From JBFXEO01 sp050180015 (lineage in GTDB: Bacteria; Bacteroidota; Bacteroidia; Bacteroidales; Tenuifilaceae): 9,228 bases of DNA. Position 1 is the first letter of the stretch, and the number at the start of each line of letters is the position of its first letter. The notes beneath the pieces are model-generated. The model made no database searches. It was not told the DNA's origin and saw only the letters and a list, made by a program, of their open reading frames with translations. Positions 1-5,782 of the stretch are shown here, piece by piece. Where the stretch lies: assembly GCA_050180015.1 (NCBI GenBank), contig JBFXEO010000114.1, forward strand, positions 1-9,228, given 5' to 3'. The position numbers and the translations under genes were made by a program.

Positions 1-305
1 AACCCAGTGAGGCAAAGGGCAGATTTAAACTTACCAAAAAAAATGTGAAAGATGCCAAGCAGAAATTAAACCAGGCGTCAGAAGAGGTCGTTAATAAAAT
101 AGAAAACAAGAAAAAGGAAATAAAAGAAATTCAGAGTAATTTGGTTAATGATCCAGAGCCTCTTCAACTTTATAATATTGAAAACATTAAATCAAAGTAT
201 GATGAAGCGATAGTCGCATTGGAATTAAGGAAGAATAAAATAGAAAAGAAGATAGATGCATATAATAAGGAACTGAAAATTGGGACGCGTTTAAATCTAA
301 GTTAA
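1..305 (+). CDS. C-terminal part of a small coiled-coil protein (5' end outside window; probably frameshifted)
   Basis: The frame is open from the left edge (first full codon at base 3) to a TAA at 303-305, so the true start lies outside the window. A GTG at 45 is in frame, but 14 sense codons precede it, so it is probably internal. The visible protein is very rich in Lys, Glu, Asn and Ile with heptad-like spacing, indicating a long coiled coil broken near an Asn-Asp-Pro-Glu-Pro stretch. From memory it resembles the helical middle of a small Bacteroidota lipoprotein-like family, whose members end in a Trp-x-x-Phe-Lys...Asn-His segment. Here that ending lies in another frame (269-454), and the last few residues of this frame look like out-of-frame noise. 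No function can be assigned. It is followed by cysK on the same strand. Confidence 0.6.
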   Translation, partial: PSEAKGRFKLTKKNVKDAKQKLNQASEEVVNKIENKKKEIKEIQSNLVNDPEPLQLYNIENIKSKYDEAIVALELRKNKIEKKIDAYNKELKIGTRLNLS

Positions 306-454
306 ATCATGCCTTGGAAGAACGCGGTACAACTTTAACGGGTTTTGTGACAAAGTCTAGGTGGATAATTGCTAGTGTTTTATCGTTGGGTTGTAAACAT
401 TTTTTAGAACGAGACAGCCTTGTTGTTAACATTTTGATCAGCATGATAGCATAA
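269..454 (+). pseudogene. Displaced C-terminal remainder of the coiled-coil protein, in the -1 frame
   Basis: This frame opens at 269, right after a TAA at 266-268, and runs to a TAA at 452-454. It begins Gly-Thr-Glu-Asn-Trp-Asp-Ala-Phe-Lys-Ser-Lys-Leu-Asn-His-Ala-Leu-Glu-Glu-Arg-Gly. I recognise this W-x-x-F-K...N-H...E-x-x-G pattern as the usual ending of the small helical family in the preceding entry. Joining the two frames near 267-284 gives a continuous, sensible protein, so one base seems to be missing relative to an intact gene. No canonical slippery heptamer is visible at the junction, which favours a mutation or sequence error over programmed frameshifting. The last 30 or so residues are hydrophobic and unlike the family's usual short tail. 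A TAG in the third frame at 358-360 may be the original stop, which would imply a second indel. Confidence 0.45.
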
Positions 455-477
455 ACATTTAATAAAACAAATAAGAC

Positions 478-1395
478 ATGAAAGCACAAAATTTACTCAA
501 TACAATTGGCGGAACACCTCACATCAGATTAAATAAGTTGTTTCCCAAAAACGAAGTTTGGATTAAGGATGAACGACGGAACCCTGCAGGAAGTATTAAA
601 GATAGGGCAGCCCTGGCAATGGTTGAAGATGCCGAAAGTAAAGGAACCCTTAAAAAGGACGGGGTTATTGTTGAGCCCACATCGGGGAATACAGGAATAG
701 GGCTGGCCATGATTGCTGCGGTTAAGGGTTATAGAATAATCCTTACGATGCCCGAGTCCATGTCGGTCGAACGCCGAAAAATACTTGCAGCCTACGGTGC
801 AGAATTGGTGCTTACTCCAAAACCCGAAGGAATGAAAGGCGCAATTGCAAAGGCAGAAGAAATTGTAAGCAAAACGCCTAATGCGTGGATGCCAATGCAG
901 TTCTCCAACGGAGCAAATCCGGATATACATTGTGGAACAACCGCCAATGAGATTATTGAGGATTTTCCCGATGGAATAGATTACCTAATTGTTGGTGTTG
1001 GGACAGGCGGGCACATTTCGGGAGTTGGAAAAAGGTTGAAAGAGGTTTTTCCTACACTTAAGGTTATTGCCGTTGAACCAGTTGGATCCCCAATGATATC
1101 GAAAGGAATAGCAGGATCACATCCAATTCAGGGAATTGGAGCAGGATTTATTCCTCCGAATTTAAACAGGCAAATTATTGATGACGTTGTTACTGTTGAC
1201 GGGGAAAGAGCCTTTGAACTTGCCAGAAAAGCCGCTCAACGGGAAGGCCTGCTTGCAGGGATATCAACCGGAGCAAATTTGGCTGCAGTTGAAACCTACC
1301 TACCCGTTGTTGGCCGAGGGAAACGAATACTAACATTTGCCTACGATTCCGGAGAACGGTATATGAGCGTGAACGGACTGTTTGCCGGTATCTAA
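478..1395 (+). CDS. cysK: Cysteine synthase A (O-acetylserine sulfhydrylase, PLP enzyme)
   Basis: Cytoplasmic fold-type II PLP enzyme that makes L-cysteine from O-acetylserine and sulfide. The protein is 305 residues, normal for the family. The PLP lysine is K41 in Asn-Pro-Ala-Gly-Ser-Ile-Lys-Asp-Arg (35-43). The substrate loop TSGNTG is at 68-73, the QFSNGANPDIH segment (141-151) matches the family's QFxNxANPxxH signature, the PLP phosphate loop GTGGH is at 175-179, and GISTG at 261-265 supplies the Ser (S263) that contacts the pyridine nitrogen. The DSGERYMS ending (290-297) is typical of CysK. The ATG at 478 gives the usual N-terminus (M-K-A-x-N-x-L-x-T-I-G). The leader is AT-rich with no clear Shine-Dalgarno, as is common in Bacteroidota. 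I saw no convincing promoter between 306 and 477. CysM is an alternative name, but the overall sequence favours CysK. It converges on the gene at 1450-2175. Confidence 0.95.
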   Translation: MKAQNLLNTIGGTPHIRLNKLFPKNEVWIKDERRNPAGSIKDRAALAMVEDAESKGTLKKDGVIVEPTSGNTGIGLAMIAAVKGYRIILTMPESMSVERRKILAAYGAELVLTPKPEGMKGAIAKAEEIVSKTPNAWMPMQFSNGANPDIHCGTTANEIIEDFPDGIDYLIVGVGTGGHISGVGKRLKEVFPTLKVIAVEPVGSPMISKGIAGSHPIQGIGAGFIPPNLNRQIIDDVVTVDGERAFELARKAAQREGLLAGISTGANLAAVETYLPVVGRGKRILTFAYDSGERYMSVNGLFAGI

Positions 1396-1407
1396 AGGAT
1401 GTTAAGA

Positions 1408-1436
1408 ATGGTTGCTGAGCTTGTCGAAGCAACCAT
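1408..1436. repeat. Short palindromic repeat with TGAGCTTGTCGAAG core, in a convergent intergenic gap
   Basis: ATGGTTGCT (1408-1416) and AGCAACCAT (1428-1436) are a perfect 9-bp inverted repeat around an 11-base loop. The centre reads TGAGCTTGTCGAAG; its complement CTTCGACAAGCTCA is a core I recognise from short dispersed palindromes in many bacterial genomes, including Bacteroidota. It sits in the 54-base gap between the stops of cysK and the GIN lipoprotein gene, the usual location for such elements. It could also end transcription from either side, but neither side has a strong T-run directly after the stem. Only one copy is visible here, so the dispersed-repeat identity rests on recognition of the core. 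Confidence 0.6.
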
Positions 1437-1449
1437 GATCAATCACCTG

Positions 1450-2175
1450 TTAATTTTCTTTTATCAGCTCGCCGCTTCCCCACCGGGTTAACTTTATGGT
1501 AGGGTTTCCGGAATAGTAAACATTTCCGGATGATTTAATGGTAACATCAAAAAGCTGGTTAACGTTTATGGGCAAATCAACGGTACTCTCCTGCGATAAA
1601 TAACAGGTATCGGTTTCAAGGGCCGAACAATCGAACCTTGATGACCCCCGGCAGGACATTTCCGTTTTTCCCGACTTCCCTTTAACTATAAATACTCCAA
1701 AATGATCGTCAGAGGTTTCAATTTTTAGGGATTTTACATCGATGGAAACATCGCATTCCGAGAAATCTTCCCAGTCTATCAGGTAGAATGAATCCGATGT
1801 AAATGTTCCAAGGGTTTCAATTTTTGCCGGATTGTGAACGTTGATGGCCGGCAAATAGCCAAGGTGTATTTCCGCTTTAACCTTATCGTATCCGTAAAGC
1901 CAGCGATGTGAAATGTTGTGGTCTAGCACCAGCACACCGTCAACCATTTTAATTTGCATTTTTGCTTGAAAATTTTCTCCGCAAGTTACGTTTAGGTAGC
2001 TGCTGTCGTCCTGAATTAATGTAACAACAAAAATATTTCTAACCTCAATGGTTGCTATTTTATCGGTAATTTGGATGGTACGCGTTTCGGTATCTCCCTC
2101 GGACCAGTCTTCTACCAGGCCACATCCCGTGAGCAGTGTAACTGCAAGGGGGAATAAGTATCCTATTGTCTTCAT
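1450..2175 (-). CDS. Lipoprotein with GIN domain (DUF2807, putative auto-transporter adhesin head)
   Basis: Predicted exported lipoprotein of 241 residues. The N-terminus is a short basic/hydrophobic signal ending in the lipobox Leu-Thr-Gly-Cys, with C18 as the lipidated residue. The mature part is a run of short beta-strands with alternating hydrophobic residues, as in the parallel beta-helix GIN/DUF2807 domain. The C-terminal Val-Tyr-Tyr-Ser-Gly-Asn-Pro...Gly-Ser-Gly stretch (219-235) closely matches that domain's characteristic ending. Function of the family is unproven; the adhesin-head name is from sequence similarity only. The start is well defined because its ATG overlaps the TGA stop of the upstream PagL-like gene (ATGA at 2172-2175), implying translational coupling. 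It is the last gene of a three-gene envelope operon and converges with cysK. Confidence 0.85.
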   Translation of the reverse strand: MKTIGYLFPLAVTLLTGCGLVEDWSEGDTETRTIQITDKIATIEVRNIFVVTLIQDDSSYLNVTCGENFQAKMQIKMVDGVLVLDHNISHRWLYGYDKVKAEIHLGYLPAINVHNPAKIETLGTFTSDSFYLIDWEDFSECDVSIDVKSLKIETSDDHFGVFIVKGKSGKTEMSCRGSSRFDCSALETDTCYLSQESTVDLPINVNQLFDVTIKSSGNVYYSGNPTIKLTRWGSGELIKEN

Positions 2176-3323
2176 AAGTTAATTTTACTCCGTATAATAT
2201 TATACTTAATGCCAAATTCCACAAAATCGGCCTGGGCTAGCCAGTGGGCCTTTATGGCCATACTTGCCTGCAGGTTGGGCGTAATGGAGTAGCGTATCCC
2301 AATCTTGTTGGACCAGAAGCCATAAGGGCCATAGCTGCATTTTATGTAAAATCCCGGCTGGAACGTAATTAAAATTTTACCGAGAACCAGAGCGTAAAGC
2401 GGGTTCACTGTTACGTTGATATGGTCTGATCTTTTAAAAGACTCTTCATTATTGTCCATTTCAAACTCTTTTTCCATAGAGTCATCCCAGTACGCGGTGG
2501 TTTCTAGGCCGATTAATGAGGAGGTGCTCACTACGCGCTGGTATTCGGCAGAAATTCCGGCCGCGTAGTAAAGCTGGTTATCAAATCTTGAGGTTGACTT
2601 TCTTCCCGAGATGATACCCAGGTAAAATTTTGATCTGTTCTCGTAGCTGGGTTCGGGCAGGGCATCTTTGATAATAATTTCCCGTTCGTCCGAGAAGGCG
2701 TACTGTAGTCCCAAACTTGTGGTAACTATATTGAACCCCTTGTTGGGCTCCTTGATATTCCCGTTGGAAGCGTGAGTAAAACCCAAAAATAGCCGCATGT
2801 TTAGGTTTGGGCTTAGCCGGTAGTAGGTAACCAGGTCGTACTGAAAGAAAACATTTATTGGTGTTGCTACTACCATATCGTAGGGGTTAGAGTTAACATC
2901 GTAGTGCTTTGTGATATGGCTAACTCCAAAGGAGAGCTTGTTGCCAATATTAAACCTGTGTTTTATGGGTAGGAACCGGCGGTCAATGTAAAGGTATAAT
3001 CCTGTCAATTTTCCGAATATTTTATTGTTTCCCAGGTTCGAATGGTATATACCTGCACCTACCTGCGGGTAATTGTAATCGCGGTGCCATTGCTTATTTC
3101 CCAGCGTAAGAAGCCCAACGTTGAGCTGGAATCCGGAAACATGCTCTTCCAGTAAGTATTGTATGTAGTCGTGGTGCGGAGCAATAAAACCGTACCGGGG
3201 TTCAACGCTAAAGACAAGTCTTTTGGCCAACGGGTTCTCCTGCGAAAAGGTAAATTGGCCGGTTAAAATTGTAAAAGTAAATATTAGCGGTAGCGAAATG
3301 ACTATCTGTTTTACTCTAAGCAT
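2172..3323 (-). CDS. Acyloxyacyl hydrolase / PagL-type lipid A deacylase homologue, outer-membrane beta-barrel
   Basis: Predicted outer-membrane protein of 383 residues with an N-terminal signal peptide (about 1-27, ending Phe-Ser-Gln). The body is rich in alternating aromatic and polar strands. PagL enzymes remove an acyl chain from lipid A within the outer membrane. The family motif is clear: His-Ala-Ser-Asn-Gly at 184-188 supplies the expected catalytic H184 and S186, followed by Pro-Asn-Lys-Gly-Phe-Asn (193-198) in the usual N-x-G position. In Pseudomonas PagL the acid of the His/Ser/Glu site lies 12 residues after the Ser; here that residue is Asn198, so activity or the identity of the acid is uncertain (E192 is nearby). 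The protein is roughly twice the size of proteobacterial PagL; the second half (about 215-383) looks like further barrel strands, as in Bacteroidota relatives. It follows the 3346-3948 gene after 22 bases and overlaps the next gene by four. Confidence 0.82.
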   Translation of the reverse strand: MLRVKQIVISLPLIFTFTILTGQFTFSQENPLAKRLVFSVEPRYGFIAPHHDYIQYLLEEHVSGFQLNVGLLTLGNKQWHRDYNYPQVGAGIYHSNLGNNKIFGKLTGLYLYIDRRFLPIKHRFNIGNKLSFGVSHITKHYDVNSNPYDMVVATPINVFFQYDLVTYYRLSPNLNMRLFLGFTHASNGNIKEPNKGFNIVTTSLGLQYAFSDEREIIIKDALPEPSYENRSKFYLGIISGRKSTSRFDNQLYYAAGISAEYQRVVSTSSLIGLETTAYWDDSMEKEFEMDNNEESFKRSDHINVTVNPLYALVLGKILITFQPGFYIKCSYGPYGFWSNKIGIRYSITPNLQASMAIKAHWLAQADFVEFGIKYNIIRSKINL

Positions 3324-3345
3324 AGCAACAAAATCAGGTTAAATT

Positions 3346-3948
3346 TTATATTTTAAACCGGACAGCCAGCTCCAGCACCTGGTTGTACTGCCCTTGGTTA
3401 AGCCTGTATGCAATGTTTCCTTTATGCGGGCGGATTGGCAGAATGGAGTAGCTGGCAAATGCACCAATTATCCATCGTTCCTTGTAGCGGTACTCCATCC
3501 CCGCAATACCCGCGAATTCAAATTTTTTGTACGCATCGATGTCCTCGTCGGGGAACGATCCCCAATTGGTCATTTCCTGCGCTTTGCCCAGGTATCCAAA
3601 GCCAACCCCCCCCATCACCTGGAATTTATTTTTGAGGCGATAGCCAATAAATATTGGAACTTCGTAGTAATGCAGCCGCATTCGGTAGTAACTTGACGAT
3701 TCTTCGGATGTTTTAGCGTAGCTGCCCTTTTGAGTATATCGTAGTTCTATCCGGCCGAACCACTCGTTTTTTAAATTATGCTCAACCCAAATACCTGCAA
3801 TTGGCCCTGCCTTGTTGTAACCCCCATAACCATCGCCGTCAACCTGCGTTGCGGCAATTCCAAGTGTAAAACCTGCATCAAAGGGCTGGGCAACAAGGTT
3901 TAGGCTGTAACTGTGTATGAGCATTATGATTATTAAAATACGAAGCAT
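3346..3948 (-). CDS. PorT-family outer-membrane beta-barrel protein
   Basis: Small outer-membrane beta-barrel of 200 residues, first gene of the envelope operon. A signal peptide covers about residues 1-21 (hydrophobic run of Leu/Ile, ending Val-Ala-Gln). The remainder fits the OMP_b-brl_2/PorT pattern: an early Gly-rich strand, Tyr-Asn-Lys-Ala-Gly-Pro-Ile-Ala-Gly, a Glu-Leu-x-Tyr-Thr-Gln-Lys-Gly-Ser strand, then Tyr-Tyr-Glu-Val-Pro, followed by Gly/aromatic strands and a terminal strand ending Val-Arg-Phe-Lys-Ile. The family has no general enzymatic role, and the resemblance does not mean it is the PorT of type IX secretion. The 22-base spacing to the PagL-like gene supports co-transcription and suggests an envelope-maintenance role. 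No strong promoter was seen in the 180 bases upstream. Confidence 0.82.
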   Translation of the reverse strand: MLRILIIIMLIHSYSLNLVAQPFDAGFTLGIAATQVDGDGYGGYNKAGPIAGIWVEHNLKNEWFGRIELRYTQKGSYAKTSEESSSYYRMRLHYYEVPIFIGYRLKNKFQVMGGVGFGYLGKAQEMTNWGSFPDEDIDAYKKFEFAGIAGMEYRYKERWIIGAFASYSILPIRPHKGNIAYRLNQGQYNQVLELAVRFKI

Positions 3949-4128
3949 AAAGTGGTTATAGCCTTGTTTTAAACATTTACATTTATGGTTAAGTTGTCAA
4001 AAATAATAGATTAAAGTTGATGTGCATAGCGAATGACAATTTTCTGTAAAATATTGAGTGGTTGCCTGAATATTTGCTACGAAAAAAAAGATGGATTTGG
4101 GTGGAATGGTTGAATGATAAGTATTTTT

Positions 4129-4818
4129 TTACCGGTTGCTGATGGCCATTTTGAGCATTACGGGGATACCAACCGATGCTTTTTCTTTTATCATCGTAAC
4201 TTTACGTTGGCTAACTTTTACTTCGTTAGGATCTACGAGGTAAATGGGGCAACGCCGGGGAACATAGTCAATTAGCCCCGCTGCCGGATAAACGTTTAAC
4301 GATGTTCCCACCACGGCAAATATTTCGGCACTTTGGGCTAACCGAATGGCGTCGTCCATTGCAGGTACCGCTTCGCCAAACCAAACAATGTGTGGTCGCA
4401 GCTGGTGGCCTTTCCCGCACTTATTGCCCCAGCTAATATCGTTGTAGCCAATGTCTATAATTTGCGATGCATCGGCTGTTGATTGCGCTTTGGTTAACTC
4501 GCCGTGCAAATGGAGAACGCTTGTACTTCCGGCACGTTCGTGTAGGTTATCAACATTCTGGGTTATAATGTTTACGGTGAAATCTTTTTCTGCCCCGGCA
4601 AGGGCTTTATGGCCTGAATTTGGCTGTGCCTTTTGTAGCTGCCTTCGGCGTTCGTTGTAGAACTGAAGTACCAGCTGGGGATTTTTTGACCACCCATCAA
4701 CGCTGGCAACTTCCATCACATCGTACTCTTCCCATAGTCCATCCATGTCACGGAATGTGCGTATTCCACTTTCGGCACTTATGCCGGCTCCGGTTAAAAC
4801 CACCAGCCGTTTTTTCAT
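4129..4818 (-). CDS. cobB: NAD-dependent protein deacylase, Sir2/CobB type, lacking zinc-finger cysteines
   Basis: Cytoplasmic sirtuin of 229 residues that uses NAD+ to remove acyl groups from protein lysines. NAD-binding motifs are GAGIS (10-14) and TFRD (21-24); Gln-Asn-Val-Asp is at 87-90; the catalytic His is H105 in Leu-His-Leu-His-Gly; HIVWFGE is at 143-149 and GTSLNVYPAA at 171-180. Tyr54 and Arg57 in F-Y-N-E-R-R-R match the class III Tyr/Arg pair (Y92/R95 of E. coli CobB) that binds succinyl or malonyl groups, so desuccinylase activity is likely. The segment between H105 and R141 normally carries a four-Cys zinc site; here it has only C134, and the sole other Cys is C190. From memory several Bacteroidota sirtuins share this loss. 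It lies 23 bases after the esterase gene, so co-transcription is likely. Confidence 0.92.
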   Translation of the reverse strand: MKKRLVVLTGAGISAESGIRTFRDMDGLWEEYDVMEVASVDGWSKNPQLVLQFYNERRRQLQKAQPNSGHKALAGAEKDFTVNIITQNVDNLHERAGSTSVLHLHGELTKAQSTADASQIIDIGYNDISWGNKCGKGHQLRPHIVWFGEAVPAMDDAIRLAQSAEIFAVVGTSLNVYPAAGLIDYVPRRCPIYLVDPNEVKVSQRKVTMIKEKASVGIPVMLKMAISNR

Positions 4819-4841
4819 TGTGTTTTTAAACTAACGTTGGA

Positions 4842-5756
4842 CTATTTGTTCCTTTGAATTAGCAGGTAAATGGCATTGGCAAAGTTTACACCTAAGTCAA
4901 TGTAGCCCTTACTGTCATAGTGCCATGTGTCTGAATAGCTATAGCATTTTGTACTTCTTACAATAAGTGCCCGGCTATCGGTTCTTGCATACTTTTCCTG
5001 TGCATACTGTATTAGCTCCCCGTAATCCCAGACTTTACCATCCGTATCATTCCCAGAGTCAGATATTTTCCCGATGACAACGGGTAGATCGTCTGTATGA
5101 AAACTTGCCCGGAGTAAATCCATCAACCTTTTTAGATTTGAGTAATAGCGATCCGCAATTTCTTCCGTGAAGGAAGCGTCTGCTTCTCCTTGCATCCAGA
5201 TTATCCCGCTGGGGATTAAAATGTCCTCTTTACCATCATTATTTATATCATTGGTAAATAATGCTTTATGTATTGTGCGTAGGCAGTTATCGTATTGGTT
5301 TACTCCATTTTTTCCCCGGTAGTCTGGTTCCCAGCAACCAAAATTTCCGGTGGCCAGGCTGTCTATTGAAGTTCCTCCTCTTGAATACTTAATCAGAGCA
5401 ATTTTTTCATGGGGGAATAGTTCCTGTAGGCGTTTTACGAAGGAAAGTTCAATTCCGAATCTATCCGATAGGTTGTTCTTTTTGCCGTCGGATGAAAACC
5501 CTGCGCCATGCCCTGGTTTTAACTTCTCCCAGATGCCTAATCCTCCAGATGTGTTCTCATCGCCAACGGGATTTCCATGGAATATCCAAACATTTTCAAA
5601 TTCAGTATTCAGGTAATCCGGTAAATCCCTATTAAAACCGTAACCATCCATGTTGGATTGTCCGCCCAGGTAAAAAACCCGAATGGTATCGGCTTTAGGC
5701 TGACCAATTGCAATAAAAGGCATAATTGACAAAAGGAACAATACTGTATTTTTCAT
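4842..5756 (-). CDS. Exported SGNH-type carbohydrate esterase (sialate O-acetylesterase / CE6-like, SASA domain)
   Basis: Predicted periplasmic or secreted esterase of 304 residues with a signal peptide of about 19 residues (ending Ala-Ile-Gly-Gln). The block I nucleophile is S34 in Gly-Gly-Gln-Ser-Asn-Met (31-36), diagnostic of the SASA/CE6 group. Gly-containing block II is near 123-130 (Lys-Tyr-Ser-Arg-Gly-Gly-Thr-Ser), Trp-Met-Gln-Gly-Glu-Ala-Asp is at 187-193, and the Asp/His block V is D276-T-W-H279. Family members remove O-acetyl groups from sialic acids or plant glycans such as xylan; the substrate cannot be told from sequence. A Ca2+-loop-like segment (D170-x-N-x-D174-G-x-x-D178) precedes the WMQGEAD block. 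It lies 26 bases after the membrane regulator gene and 23 bases before cobB, all on one strand, so the regulator may control its use. No SusC/D or glycoside hydrolase genes are in view. Confidence 0.85.
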   Translation of the reverse strand: MKNTVLFLLSIMPFIAIGQPKADTIRVFYLGGQSNMDGYGFNRDLPDYLNTEFENVWIFHGNPVGDENTSGGLGIWEKLKPGHGAGFSSDGKKNNLSDRFGIELSFVKRLQELFPHEKIALIKYSRGGTSIDSLATGNFGCWEPDYRGKNGVNQYDNCLRTIHKALFTNDINNDGKEDILIPSGIIWMQGEADASFTEEIADRYYSNLKRLMDLLRASFHTDDLPVVIGKISDSGNDTDGKVWDYGELIQYAQEKYARTDSRALIVRSTKCYSYSDTWHYDSKGYIDLGVNFANAIYLLIQRNK

Positions 5757-5782
5757 TTCTGGTTTATTTAAATTAGTTACAA

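Noticed and set aside
267..287. Programmed -1 ribosomal frameshift joining the two frames of the left-edge gene.
   Set aside because: No X-XXY-YYZ slippery heptamer in the right phase and no clear downstream pseudoknot were seen; a simple indel is more likely.
381..388. TATCGTTG as a -7 promoter box for cysK.
   Set aside because: It matches seven of eight consensus positions, but no TTTG lies 19-21 bases upstream and it falls inside the probable coding remainder.
307..489. A 60-residue - strand open frame across the region upstream of cysK.
   Set aside because: It overlaps the frameshifted + strand remainder and the cysK start; its sequence resembles no family I know.
529..930. Antisense open frames inside cysK (also 519-710 and 1190-1432).
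   Set aside because: They lie opposite a clear cysK and have no family-like sequence; they are shadows of the coding strand.
3394..3696. Two overlapping + strand open frames opposite the PorT-like gene.
   Set aside because: No recognisable protein features, and the opposite strand encodes a clear beta-barrel with a signal peptide.
3972..4001. A - strand promoter for the envelope operon (TTTG at 4001-3998, TAAATGTT at 3979-3972).
   Set aside because: The -7 box has two mismatches at key positions and the spacing is one base short; too weak to annotate.
4049..4075. AT-only hairpin AAATATT...AATATTT as a terminator after cobB.
   Set aside because: The 7-bp stem has no G-C pair and no T-run follows on the - strand, so terminator function is not supported.
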